Shown piece after piece: positions 47,112 to 58,549 of a stretch of DNA of 64,000 bases. Numbering within the stretch: the first letter of the stretch is position 1; each line of letters begins with the position of its first letter. Position numbers and translations under genes: made by a program. The notes under the pieces were generated by a model. It was not told where the DNA came from, did not search any database, and worked only from the letters and a program-made list of their open reading frames with translations. The stretch comes from Phialocephala subalpina. Lineage: Eukaryota; Ascomycota; Leotiomycetes; Helotiales; Mollisiaceae. Location of the stretch: NCBI GenBank assembly GCA_900073065.1, contig FJOG01000033.1, positions 323,649-387,648 on the forward strand, in the 5' to 3' direction.

Positions 47112-48019
47112 ATGGCAGACGTCGAAGCTCCCCTCGAGCCACAATCCAGACATGTTGTCTACTGCGGAGGTACGTCTTTCAAGCTTTGCCCCGCCATCAT
47201 CATATCCCTCGAACCACTACTAATTCTTGATGCAGTCTGCAGTTTACCCCCAGAGGCATGTTCGAAACGCTGAAGTAGAGGGATACAGTGAAGAGAAGGA
47301 TACGAAGCTGATAAGAATATTGGGATAGTACTGCGAATTCGGCGGCACAGTGAAGAAATGCCAGGACTGGCTACAGAAGAATCACTCCAATATGTACGAG
47401 CGGTTATGGTCTGAAGGTCTGTCCTTCTCCCCGTCTCATTTCCAACTATCACTACACACGAATACTCGAAAAGGCGTATATGCTGATGAGTGGAAATGGC
47501 AGATGCCCTAGCAGCAGCAACCAGCACCCTATCCCTCGACGCCCAAAAACGAGCAGAGAAAGACGCACATAAGAAAGCCTTGAAGGCCGAAGCAGCGGAA
47601 GCGAAACAAGCGGCTACGATTAAGAGCAGTAAGGTTATTATCAAGCGGGTTGAGAGGAATAAGGTACATCCCAATTGCCTGCCATATTTCACATCAAGAT
47701 TTGAGCTACATTGCATATAACTACGTGAGATGGAAACCCGGGCTGACGCTCATCTTCACAGAGAAAATTCGTAACAACGGTAACTGGCCTCGAAAACTTC
47801 GGTCTCGAAAACAAAAAAGTCGCAAAGGACCTAGGCAAGAAATTCGCAACCGGCGCCTCCGTCACAAAAGTCGCCAGCGGAGGAGAAGAGATTGTGGTGC
47901 AAGGAGATGTGAGTGAGGAGATTGAGGAGTTCTTTTTGGAGAAGTTTCCAGTGATTCCGGAGGATAATATTGAGCTTGTGGAGGATAAGAAGAAGAAGGG
48001 GAGTGGTGCTGGTGGATAG
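47112..48019 (+). CDS. TMA22: Translation machinery-associated protein 22 (DENR homologue)
   Basis: Cytosolic ribosome-recycling/re-initiation factor, partner of Tma20 (MCT-1), 194 residues. Exons: 47112-47169, 47236-47255, 47329-47416, 47503-47663, 47762-48019. The N-terminal zinc-binding part is complete after splicing (VVYCGVCSLPPEYCEFGG, then VKKCQDWLQKN). The SUI1/eIF1-like domain follows (KVIIKRVERNKRKFVTTVTG, GLENFGLENKKVAKDLGKKF, VVQGD, ENIEL-like end). The second intron starts with GC rather than GT (GAG|GCATGT); no GT choice keeps the frame. Length and both domains match the family. It is convergent with the borealin-like gene, sharing a 358-bp 3' region. Confidence 0.94.
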
Positions 48020-48377
48020 TTGGGAGGCAGATGAAGGAAGTTGGAAAGGATATAGGTGACAATGGTCTGGGAATGAAATACGATACCATTTGCGTTGGGC
48101 TGCGTTCTCGATGCTCCATTTCTGGCTGGACTTTCTTGGGCCACATCAACGAAGTATTGATTGAAAGACGATTGTTGGTCAGCGTTATAGCCCAGAATCC
48201 TCCAATGTCCTGTCGTCGCTGGGAGATTGACAACTCTGGCTTTGAAATCATATACGTTTCATATTCATTGTCTGACTTCGATACCCTACTTTACTCCTGC
48301 AATAAGAATCACAACCAGTCCGTAACGCCAAACGCTAATCTACAAATCCCAACAGAACCCAGAACAAAACGTCAATC

Positions 48378-49669
48378 TCAATTCCTCTTCCTCAGAACCC
48401 TCCCCGTCGACACAGGTGCCGCTGAAGCTGTACTCTTCGCAGCCGCTGGCATCTTCTTCTGACTCCCCATCCCCTTAATCGTACTCATCATCGTCTTCTT
48501 CGCGGGTGCCTTCTTCGCCAGCGCCACCGGTTTCCTAACCACAGTCGTGTTACTCGAATCACTACTCTCACTAATCGTGCTAGCTCTTCCCCTCCCAACC
48601 TTTGGTGCCGATGCTGCAGGTGCTGCTCTTCTTCCTCGTCCTGCACCTATTGTGCTGCTCTCCGCTGTGACCTTTCCGGTTACAGTAGCTCTGGTGGTCT
48701 TCGCCTTTTCAACCATATTCGTCAAGATCCCTGCTGATCCTCCAGAGGGTGCGGGTGCTGTTGGTTTCAATGGGGATACAGGTCGCGCGAGGAATGACTT
48801 TTGAGGAGACACGGGACGTGCGATGGGTGATCGTGGTAACGTGCGAGAGTTGGCAGATCGTGGAGACAGGACTTGTGATGGCTGAATCTTCGCTTTGGAC
48901 GTTGTACGCGCTGGTGGAACTGGCGCTCCTCGTGTTCTCTTCTTGGGGTTCTCAATATCTTCATTTTCCTTGTCCATATTATCACTATATTGTGTTAGCT
49001 ATATTCAATGTTGCCCAAAGAAGTATGCATAGCATTTCCCAAGAACTGTGCATGACAATTTCCAAGAACTGCGATTCATGTTGCCCAAGAACCATGGAAA
49101 AATTGAAAAGGACAGGAGCGAATAAAAATGAGAGGAAATTACATGCCTTAATCGTTTTGTCCCACGTTGTGGCGAAGGACTGATGCGTGACCGAGCTTGC
49201 TCTTCTTGGATCAGATTCTTGGCTGGAGAATTGATCTTGTGCGATGTTGAAGCCGCAGTTTTGGAAGCAGTCTCGCTATACTTCAATAACAGATCTCCCA
49301 TCTTTGCCTTCCTCAATGCGGCAGGTATCCTGTTGACTCGAATCTCGATACGCGTCCGCAACTGCTGTGCCTGCATCGTATACTGAGCTCTCAACTTTCT
49401 GGCGCGTTCCGTAACTATATTCCCATGGTCAGTAGGATATTGGGACGTGTAAGGTGGGAGTCCGTACTCTCTAGCTGGAGGTTATCAATCAAGGCCTGTC
49501 TCTGCGCTGCTGTGATGCCCATCTTCGTCTTTCGGATGGGACTTCGATTGTTCGGAGGGGTCTGAGTTTTTGTTGGAACCATTTGAGGAGGAGCTGGAAA
49601 GTTCTGTACATCGACAGAGCTGGCAGACTCGGTGGACTTGCGCTGCTTCTTGGAACGCGTCGGAGCCAT
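48378..49669 (-). CDS. Borealin-like chromosomal passenger complex subunit (Nbl1 domain)
   Basis: Nuclear scaffold of the Aurora kinase complex that directs chromosome segregation. It has 358 residues from exons 49669-49468, 49414-49147 and 48984-48378. After a basic, Ser/Thr-rich start comes the Borealin N-terminal helix (ITAAQRQALIDNLQLEITER, then QLRTRIEIRVNRIP and ALRKAKMGDLL), which binds survivin and INCENP. The remainder is disordered and basic, with repeated SP sites (RSPIARPVSPQKS, ARPVSPLKP) that look like CDK/Aurora targets, ending RVLRKRN. The second intron uses a GC donor (TTAAG|GCATGT) and holds four short degenerate repeats. It is divergent from RPN10 with 390 bp between start codons. 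Confidence 0.88.
48985..49146 (-). repeat. Four degenerate ~23-bp repeats inside a borealin intron
   Basis: The intron contains four units built on GTTCTTGGG (one CTTCTTTGGG), spaced about 23 bp, roughly at 49008-49098. No coding meaning in frame; it may be replication slippage or an RNA structure. Confidence 0.55.
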
Positions 49670-50059
49670 TTCGTGTGTTGTTAGTGGGTATTTGATTAAT
49701 CTTCGTAATTTGGTAAATTTTGCGATGAGAGGGTGCGAATGCGAGAGTTGTTCTCGTAGTTGTTCTCGTCCTTTCGTACGTTGTTCGAAGATCTTGGTGT
49801 TCTTGTCACGAAGTTCGAAGTAAACAAACCGTTTGGAAGGCGCATCCCAATTAGGCGTTAGCGCCAGCCGAGCTTAAAGCTACAGGGGTCCCATTAGCTT
49901 CTGGACGAGGTACGCGCATCCACAGCTACCTTGAGCCTCAGCATTTATCACCTTCAACGCATCGAATCTCCCTCAACTACAACTCAACCCATACCTCCCT
50001 TCTCCGCGACACCTTCGAAGCTTTCTCGTCAAGACCTCAGCAGAGGCATCTCCGCCATC
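49670..50059. promoter_or_regulatory. Divergent promoter of borealin-like gene and RPN10
   Basis: 390 bp between two start codons on opposite strands. No proteasome-associated control element like GGTGGCAAA was found by eye. Pyrimidine-rich leader sequence precedes the RPN10 ATG. Confidence 0.45.
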
Positions 50060-50993
50060 ATGGTTCTCGAAGCAGTAATGGTAGTAGTAGACAACAGCGA
50101 AAGCAGTCGAAACGGCGACTACACACCCACCCGCTACGAAGCCCAAAGCGATGCTGTCTCCCTGATCTTCTCCGCCATCACACAAGGCAACCCCGAATCG
50201 TCCGTTGGGCTCATGAGCATGGGTGGCAAGGGACCAGAGGTCTTGGTTACGTTAACGACGGATCATGGCAAGATTTTGGAGGGTTTACATCGTACGAAGA
50301 GCAAGATAAAGGGAAATAGTCATTTGGCTACGGGGATTCAGATTGCTGGTGTATGTACACTATTTTTCTGCGAGGATGTGGATGCTAATGTGCGAGTAGC
50401 TAGCTTTGAAGCACCGACAGAACAAGTCCCAACGCCAACGTATTGTGGTCTTCACCTGCAGCCCGATCGCCGAAGATGACAAGACACTGGTCAAGCTGGC
50501 GAAGAAGATGAAGAAGAACAATATCAGCATCGATTTCGTGGCATTTGGACAGCTGGATGACGACACGACGAACAAGCTCACGGCGTTCAACGAGAATGTA
50601 AAGAGTGGTGAAGGATCACATATTGCCATCATTCCTCCAGGACCTGGTCTGCTATCTGATCAGCTCATCACGACTCCGATATTGAATGGTGATGGATCGG
50701 GAGCTGGTGCTGGTGCTGGGGCGGAGGGTGCTGGTGGTGGAGAGGGTTTCGAGTTTGGTATTGATCCTTCAGTCGATCCAGAGTTGGCTCTTGCGTTGAG
50801 AATGAGTATGGAAGAGGAAAAGGCAAGAGTAGAGAAGGCAGACAAGGCGAAGAAAGACGAAGAGGAGAAGGCTAAGCTGGAGAGCGTCAAGGAGGAAGAC
50901 GAGGCAGGAGAGAAGGCGCCACTGTTGGGGAAGGACGGTGAGCCAAGTGGGGACAAGAAAGACGATGATGCAGATAAGATGGACACGGCGTAG
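50060..50993 (+). CDS. RPN10: 26S proteasome regulatory subunit Rpn10
   Basis: Polyubiquitin receptor in the proteasome lid-base interface; 294 residues from exons 50060-50350 and 50400-50993. The N-terminal von Willebrand A domain is complete (VMVVVDNSESSRNGDYTPTR, SVGLMSMGGKGPEVLVTLT, LALKHRQNKSQRQRIVVFTC, KKNNISIDFVAFGQ, HIAIIPPGPGLLSDQLITTP). A Gly/Ala linker leads to the ubiquitin-interacting motif DPELALALRMSMEEEKAR at about residue 222, then a charged tail ending DADKMDTA. The frame is open upstream of 50060, but the VLEAVMVVVDNSE start is the conserved family N-terminus. Convergent with TRS23. Confidence 0.97.
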
Positions 50994-51393
50994 GGTAGAC
51001 TTGGCGGTTCTGATCTGCATTGCTCGTGGCGTTGGGATTGTAGGAATGTACCACTAGATGAGCCATAAAATGGTGTGGGGGAATATCTACAGCCATGCTT
51101 TGCCCTCTAATGTCCTCTGCATTTCCCAATCTCTTTGTGCTGCTCAATATCCAATATCTGCTCGGACAACTGCTTGGCTACCCCCGAGTGTCCGTTAACC
51201 TTTTCCTGGAGCGTCTCAAGCAACTGGTTTTCCATGGCTTCCTCCCTGATTTCAACATTCCCCAGTCCATGCTCTCGTAGCCTTTCACATCCCCCAATCT
51301 ACATCTAGTCAACCCAATTCCATCTCTATCCCAGTTCTCCGCCCTTCCCCATATCTCAATCCATCCCAAGCCTTCGCCCACAATTAAAGCTTT
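50994..51393. other. 3' region between convergent RPN10 and TRS23
   Basis: About 400 bp, presumably both terminators. No gene seen. Confidence 0.45.
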
Positions 51394-51995
51394 TCACCTA
51401 CTATTCAAAGGCCTAACATACTGCACCAGCTTCCTATCAAAACTCTCACACCGTACCGGCATCTCCAACTGATAAAACGGATTCTTCATAACATAGTCCC
51501 CATACAACTCATATATCCTCCCCACGATCTTATCTACATTCGGTTGTTGTGGTTCTGTAAACAGTAGGAATTTCGTTCCAGTGAGGGTGGAGAAGCATTG
51601 GAGGCGGAAGTTTTCGGTTTCGAGGACTTCGATGCCGGAGGGAGGGTCGGGACGGGTTTCGATGGCGGATTGGGAGGAGGGAGAGTGGTTGTGGAGGGGG
51701 TGGAGACGGGTTGTTATTGCGTGTACTCTAGAAGGAAGGAAATGTTAACTTGGGTGACCAAGAAAAGCGCAAGCAGTAGTAAGAGAGTAGTGGGGGTGAA
51801 GGGGGAGCGGGTACCCGTGAAATGTTCCAGCAAGCACGAGGTAGTCGTTTATGGAGAGCTTGTTGAGTCCTTCTGCGAAGTCGCGTTGGTAGATTAGACC
51901 GCCGGCTTTGTTGATTATTATGAGTGCGAAGACGACCCTTGATGGCAGATTGTCAGCTCTTTCTCTTGTGTACAGGTAGGGGTTTGAACATACAT
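51394..51995 (-). CDS. TRS23: TRAPP complex subunit Trs23 (sybindin/longin fold)
   Basis: Core subunit of the TRAPP vesicle-tethering and Rab-exchange complex on ER-Golgi membranes; 152 residues. Exons: 51995-51994, 51937-51815, 51727-51394. The start codon is split: AT lies in the first exon and G opens the second, after a 56-base intron with GTATGT donor. The protein then reads [49 protein letters not shown], and [20 protein letters not shown] with [17 protein letters not shown]; these are strongly conserved Trs23/TRAPPC4 segments. The short fungal form lacks the PDZ-like insert of the longer homologues. It is divergent from RPB4, which begins 455 bp away. Confidence 0.93.
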
Positions 51996-52449
51996 TTTGA
52001 GGCTCGTTGTTCCAAAAGCACCAGCTGCTGGAAAAGTGTTTGATTCAGAGGATTGGCGACCTTTGTAGAGCTGGAGAAGGCTTTCAAGGGTATTGAGAGA
52101 AAGCCGGAGTAGGGTTCCAATGTCTGTTGTGGTCTCGAGGTCTTTCGGCGCATCGATGTTGAAGTTGAATAAACGGTCCAAGACGAGGCTCGGCACAACT
52201 TCCCCAGATTCGCGGCCACCTCAGAATTTCTTCACGCGACAACGAACCCCACCACAACCCGCCTCGACCACGAACCCACACCCTCCCCAGCTCTGCTATA
52301 GCTTCCGACTCGACTCTCACGATCCTCCTCCAGCAATCCAAACCGCGTTCCGACCTCCCTCAAGCTTCGCACGGTCTACGCGGCAACCTCAAGCACAGCT
52401 GTCCGTCGGCCTACCCAAGAGGCGCAAAGACCAAGAAGAAAGAAACAAG
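51996..52449. promoter_or_regulatory. Divergent promoter of TRS23 and RPB4
   Basis: Shared region between TRS23 and RPB4. It contains an open frame in phase with RPB4 (from 52093), with ATGs at 52120 and 52156, so leaders overlap. No TATA box evident. Confidence 0.45.
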
Positions 52450-52989
52450 ATGGCAACACCAGCCCCAACCTCCCGCTCCCGCGAAGCACCCCAGGGAGAC
52501 GAAGAAGCAGCCTCGGAGCTCAAGCTAGGCGAGTTCCAAGACGTGGACGCGCTGACGCATAGCGAGGCGGCGCTGGTTATCAATGCCTTGGTCGCAAAGC
52601 GGCGGATGGATAAGAAGAATATTAATGAGACTGAGTACGTCCCGCTAGCATATTCCAACAATCTATAAGAGCTATACTTGGGGGAAATGGGGAAATTGAA
52701 AGTGGAAGGACTGCTAGCTAATAGGGAATATAGGATGCTAGTCAAAACCACCGACTACCTGGACCACTTCGCGCGCTTCAAACGCAAAGAGAACGTCGAG
52801 GCCGTCGAACGCCTCCTCTCCGCGCACAAAGAACTCGCTAAATTCGAACGCGCGCAATTAGGATCCCTCTGCTGCGACACAGCGGAGGAGGCAAAGACGC
52901 TGATCCCGAGTTTGCAGGACAAGATTACGGACGAGGAGTTGCAGGAGCTGTTGGACGAGATTACGAAGCTGATGGGGTATGGGAATTGA
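52450..52989 (+). CDS. RPB4: RNA polymerase II subunit Rpb4
   Basis: Stalk subunit of RNA polymerase II that pairs with Rpb7, in the nucleus and in mRNA decay; 146 residues. Exons 52450-52634 and 52734-52989. Family segments: LTHSEAALVINALVAKR, then after the 99-bp intron MLVKTTDYLDHFARFKR, NVEAVERLLSAHKELAKFER, AQLGSLCCDTAEEAKTLIPS and DEELQELLDEITKLMGYGN. The ATG at 52450 gives the usual length (about 140-150). In-frame ATGs upstream would add Ser/Pro-rich sequence within the shared leader region. Confidence 0.96.
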
Positions 52990-53677
52990 GGGAGGGGAGA
53001 GAATGGTGGGGACTTGGGAATTTGAGGGCGTTTTTTTGGGAGACAAAAAATTTGTTGCATGGCAAAGCATGGGTGGCGTGGATACCTTCTTCATTCAATG
53101 GGCGTTTCGTTTGGGTGATTTGATTAGATGGGGAAGAGATGTCCTTCGTGGCACCGACGTTGAAGGCTGGCATGGAGGCAGACTATCGAAATTGAGAGAT
53201 ATGGTGCCTTGGATAGAGGTTATTAGGCCGTGGCATATGGAGGAGATTGAGGGCAGATGGTGGAAGCTTATGCATGATCTTTCACACCTCCATTTCACTT
53301 CTGTGTCTAATTGAGCTGCTACCACGAGAAAATTGCAGCAATGCTGTGGATAGTGAGACTGAGGTACCGACGGAGGTATGATCGAGACCTTAGATGGATT
53401 TTGGTCTCGATTCTTCTATGCAATTGCTCTTTTGCTCTCCTGCGCTGCTGAACTCCATCTAAGAACGCCAATGCAAGCTTGTCCACTAGCAAATGCTCAA
53501 TTCTCCCTTGCCCTTGTCAATGCTTAAGCAAAGATGGTTCCTCCAACGCCTGGCTATCTCTCATCTTCCCTATCATACAAAACATACAATATCATTACCC
53601 ATTACTCCATACAAATCATCGCAAGTGCAAAAACGCACGGGTATCGTATCCTATCGTTACAATCCATCACCGCCAGA
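52990..53677. other. Intergenic, no gene seen
   Basis: Between the RPB4 end and the tail of the minus-strand surface protein gene. Nothing recognised. Confidence 0.45.
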
Positions 53678-55650
53678 TCACCTCAGAGCCCACTCCCCCC
53701 ATTCTCGTTCGACGTCGACGGACATCGCACTGAGCGGCGTCAACTCCTCCCTCATCTGCTTTTGTTGCTCCGTCTCCCACCTCTCAGGCTCCCGCACAAA
53801 TCCTCCCTTCCCCATCCCATCCCCAAGCACATCCCCAATATCCCCAAAATCCCCTTTACTCAAACTATCCACCCCCAAGCCCCAAGGTGTAAGATTATCC
53901 AAAGCCGTACTCCCACTCCAACGTCCAACCTCCGAGGTTCCGGAGAGAGGAGAAACAACTTCCTTGTCATGTCCGTCTAGGATTTCTCGCGTGCTGACGT
54001 AGAGGGAGGGGGATTTGAAGTAGGAGTCTAGGGGGGAGGAGTAGCGGGCGGAGATGGATGTTAGGAGGGGGGAGGTGAGGTTTGGTCCTATGGGGCCGGT
54101 CATTTGCTGTTGGAGATTGGAGGGTTGGTTTTGTTGTTGTTGTTGTTGGATGGGTGGTTGGTGGGGGAGGGGAGGGGCGAATGAGGATTGGGAGTATAGG
54201 GAGGTGGGGGAGGTTGAGTCGACGCCTAGACCGATGGGTACGGAGTAGTTCGTTGAGTTGGTGTTTCCTCTGTGCACTCCACTACCACCAACATGTTGTG
54301 GAATTGCAGGCGTCAAGAAGTGGTCCGGAACTTGGTCGCCTTCGAGTTCACTCCTTCCCTTAATCGGTGACTGGATTTTTCCACCCTCTAACTCGGATCT
54401 TCCTGGCACGGGGGAATCTTTGAGTTGTGAGACGGAAGGACTGGGTTTCGAGGAGCTGGAGCTTCCCATGTACTCTGAATTCCTCCATAATTGATGACGC
54501 CGAGATGCTGTGGTGCTGCGCGTTACTTCGGATGTTCGTCTCGGAAGACTGAAACTCGTCCTATTACTGTAACGTTCCCGTTCTTGCTCAACACTCGTTC
54601 TAGCAACAAAGCTAGGCAAGTCTTGCAATGTCGTCGGCCCAGCATGAATAGGTTCTAGATTCGGATTGATTGGAATACCCGGATGGGGGAAGGGCGGTGG
54701 TGTAGGAGAGGTGAGGAAAGCAGGCAACCCGTAAATCGGGTGTTCGTGCTCGGGTGGTGGGCACAAGGCTGCTTTCTCGGGATCCGTTGGGAGTGGTGCA
54801 TCGGCAGCTTCGATCTGCTCGATTGTGGGGTCGGAATTCGTTCTCGTTGGTCTAGGTGGCGAGCGAGGGAGTTGGGGGCGGCTCTGAAGGTGGTGTTGGT
54901 GTTCAGCGTGGGTCCGGGTGTGGTTGTGGCTGCTGATGTGAGGCGGAGGTGAGGTTGGCAAGATTGCCGGGAGAGGTTTAGGTGTTGTTGTGCGGGAGGA
55001 GCTACGTGATTGGTAGCGTCCTACGAGTGCCGTTAGCATTTCTGTTCCAATGATCTAGTTATGGTGGACGTACCTCCGAATGGTTCAAAGACTCCAGTTT
55101 CGTTGTCTTGGAATGATTGTACGGTTGAGCGATCGAGAACAAACTCCTTATTTGGTACGCCGAATTCCAAGATTGAGTTGCGGATTGTTTTGGTTTTCTT
55201 TTGTTTGCGGCGACGGATGCAGAACCAGATCAGAATTGACATGATTGATAGGAAAACAACTCCAGCCACGACACCTGCGATGATCGGTGTTGCGTTGGAT
55301 TTTGAAGTGCTGCTTGAGGCTGTTTCGGAAGGTGATGCGGTTGCAGTCACAGTTGAACTCGTTGAATTTGCAAGGCCCGCATTAATAAGTATCGACGTCG
55401 TCGAAGATGGCGTAGAGCTCGAATCCAACAGCGAGGAGGATGTAGTGGCGATCGCTGATGGTGTAGCGGACACAGTCAGAGTCGTAGTCTGCAGCTGTGA
55501 GGCTGAGGTCGAAGAGGGGACATCCGGACAAGTCGACAAATCGCAGACGTTGACATTAGAACAGCAACCTGTAAACCCATTGGACTGGCAGGTATACCAT
55601 TGCTTGCCCTTTGGACAATCGGTCTGTGATCGCAGAACGTTGATGCGCAT
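53678..55650 (-). CDS. Single-pass Ser/Thr-rich protein with Cys-rich N-terminus and long cytoplasmic tail
   Basis: Predicted 639 residues from exons 55650-55074 and 55020-53678. The start has a conserved fungal Cys module (DCPKGKQWYTCQSNGFTGCC, CDLSTCPDVP), then a Ser/Thr stalk, one transmembrane helix at about 123-145 (PIIAGVVAGVVFLSIMSILI with a RRRKQKK stop) and a cytoplasmic tail of about 490 residues. The tail is rich in Ser/Pro/Thr, has a duplicated PGRSELEGG / KGRSELEGD unit and a Gln tract near 54127-54150. No signal peptide is visible before the Cys module, so either the true first exon is missing or the anchor helix itself directs insertion. Possibly a cell-surface sensor; function unknown. 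Confidence 0.82.
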
Positions 55651-58549
55651 CTTGTCTTCGGTGATTGATCAAGATTTACGACAATGGTTGTGGATGACGA
55701 GACGACCTGAGGGTGGATGGGAGTGGTCCGTACATAAAGGAAACTTCCCGACCCAATGAAGTAGGTGGTACAGGTAGGGCACGCAAAGGCAAGGTTGAGT
55801 GCCGAAAGTGAAATGCAAACAATTTAACAGAAAGCGAAGTCTGACTTATCTTGGGACATCGACATCCATCTGCATTTGGTAATGGTAAGAATTGTAGAAG
55901 CAGCTCGCAAATCCGGGGGGTCCTGCCAACACTACGGGCAGACTCGATTACTCCAGCCACTGAGAAAAGAGTATAGGATCAAGGGTAAATACACTTTGGG
56001 CTCGTGTGTGCCCTTTTTGGCACTGCCATTCGCATTGGGTGTGCCGCTGGGAGTGAATGGATGTGTATTGGTGCAGATTGGTGCTGTTGTACGATGGTGA
56101 GCGAGAGAATTTGGGGGCTCGAGGGATGGTGGCTGCGGCTAGTGTGAGGTCGCATATTAGGCTTCGGGAAGATGCTGCAAGGAAGCGTCTGCGCCTCTTG
56201 AAGGAGCCGACCAACACGAACGGAGAGAAGCAGGAGCCAAGGTCAGAACTCTACAATGAGACAGTGAGTGAGCAAGTGCGAGGGTCCGAAGCTGCTATCT
56301 CCATCAGTTCTTTCCAGAGACAGGAGCTTCACCTTCAGATCTCCCCTCATGATTTTAGAAGTTATTTCGAATTTTCATCCCAACTTTCGAATCCTGAACT
56401 TCCCTCCTTTTCGCGATGCACGGTCCAGGATGTCAGCCACTCCCGGTAAATATCTCCGTTCCCGTTCTATTCCAAGCTCACTGCCGCCAACACGCGCGGA
56501 TGATCTCGGATGATCTGCCCATCTACCCCTCCCCCAGCTCTCCCCATCCTATATTTGTCACTTATTAACCCCGATCGTCTGGCATTTCTATCTTGAGCTT
56601 GAGCCTCCCTCGCTTGTACCCCCTCCTCTCTGCCCCCAAATTAGACGATGAGCAGGTACGCGATCTTCCATTTAATATCGACGCTTACCTTCATTTTACC
56701 TTTCTTACGGTTTGGCGACTCAAGTTGCACGCGTCTATGTATTCTTGTGCTTTCTGCAGAGGAGATCGTGGTACCGGAGTGTAGGGATCGTTGACTGAGG
56801 AGAGGCCAATTTGGATCCTAGGCAGTATATTTCCAGCTCGGCGTAGAGGCCCGAGAGGGGTTGGGATGAGGGGGAGAGAAGCTAGGATGGAGCATCGAAC
56901 GAGTGTTGGTGTGATGGGTCCAGTTGGTTTTTCCAACATGTATTTTTGTTGCCATGTGCTGCTTTTTTGATCTCATGAGGCCACATCGCTTGGAGAAAGA
57001 GAGTTTTGACGTAGTTGACGGCGCTTGAGGTGTTGCGAACTTGTTAGGGTCGAGAAGAAGGACCCTGAACCTTCTCTTTGCATGCCTAATGAGAAGTTTA
57101 TTAGATGAAGATATACGGAATGGGAAGTGGGGTCCAGCGCCTAGGAGACGAGAATGTGTTGACGCAGTTGTACTTGTTGATGTCTTGCCAGATTTCTTCT
57201 CCGTTGTGTCCTTCTTCATTCTCAGAGATGCTTTCGTTTGAATTGCCATATATCTCTCAATCCTGAAGTGGCAGTCCTGGTCCCCGGTCCCGTGACCGAT
57301 GTCACATGACGGTCTTCAAATCTTCCGGCGTGGTTTGACCCTCTTATGTTTAACCTTTCGCTATATCTTCATGAAAGGGCGTTGGTTGCGAAGTCCGGGT
57401 AGTCTCGCCCTTTCAAAAGACAACTTCTGGTTTCATGACGGCTCAACAATTTGCGTTGTGCTGATTGGGTCCGAAGAATTTGTTCTGACCGCCAGTCCTC
57501 AAGTCACATTTTCTCGATGTCGGAAAGTGGAGCACAAATCGTTGCTGTGACTCGCTTCATGTGTTCATTCTGCCTTGCGTTCATCAGAAGTCCCTATTAG
57601 CCTATCCTGGCTTTCGATTTCCGCGTCGTCTGTTCAGTCAAGTGTCTGTTTCCGACATGTTCATCAATTGCAACTCCGACTTAAGGTAAGAGTCGAATAA
57701 TAATGATGATGGTTCTAAAAAGGGACACATGTACTCAAGTGCCAGTCGTTCACTCTCCCAGTCGAATGCAGAGGGATCCGACACAGATAACTCATGATGA
57801 GCTTCGCAATAATCATCAAACCTTCATGGCAGCGTCTGGTCCCGCCCTTATACCAAACGCAAAGTGGACTGTGACATCCAGCAAGTTCACATTCTCACGA
57901 ATCCGCCTCTGATCTGCTCTCCGATGTCCGTTTAAATCGAGGTGCATCATATCTCGCCCTTTCAGAAGATGGGCTGCAGGGGTACCTCGCTTCCCACGCC
58001 CGACTTCAGTGGTTTCTTTGGCCAAAGGGCAATGGCTTGCATATTTGGCGTTTTCGTGAAGCCAATGAGCCTCCAAGGCTAGTACATCACGTCTCGAGGC
58101 AACTGCATTTTCGACTTCGAAGTCTGTGTGAGCTCGGTGAGTGTGGGTGTTGGCTTCGACGCCGAAAATGCACCTGAGGACAGTCCGCACAATTGCGAAC
58201 CATCAAGGCAACGGCCATCAACGGTTCTTCGATGCTGCGGACGGTGAGGTACGTAGTAACACTGAGTATTAAAAAAATCAATGCCCTTTTCGCAATGCTC
58301 CCAAAAAAATTCACCAAGCGAATGCCAGTTTTTTAAGGCACCATTCGAGGACTCCAATAACCGTGAAGCAAAGCCATTTTGTTTAAGGCGGAAACTCGCT
58401 CAACCACCACCAATACTTCGTAAGTCAAGCTTCACCAACCACATCATGATTCTCAATGCATTCATTGAGCAATCGTTGAGCAAAAGCCAACATAGAAACA
58501 GTATCAGTAACCACTGGATCGAGCAAGTGCGGCGGCCGCGAGGAACAAA
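55651..58549. other. Large intergenic region, no gene seen
   Basis: About 2.9 kb. Short frames on both strands lack motifs. It holds two or three copies of the TCGCCCTTT motif, one pair as an inverted repeat at 57373-57414. The promoter of the first C2H2 gene lies at the 3' end. Confidence 0.45.
57373..57414. repeat. Inverted repeat GAAAGGGCG / CGCCCTTTC
   Basis: Perfect 9-bp arms at 57373-57381 and 57406-57414 with a 24-base spacer. Same core as the hairpin near 60600. Confidence 0.7.

Noticed and set aside
27162..58539. Four GCGGCCGC octamers (27162, 27278, 46996, 58532), one followed by TAGC as in cloning vectors
   Set aside because: Each sits in different, otherwise ordinary fungal sequence. 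The number is above chance but there is no vector sequence around them.
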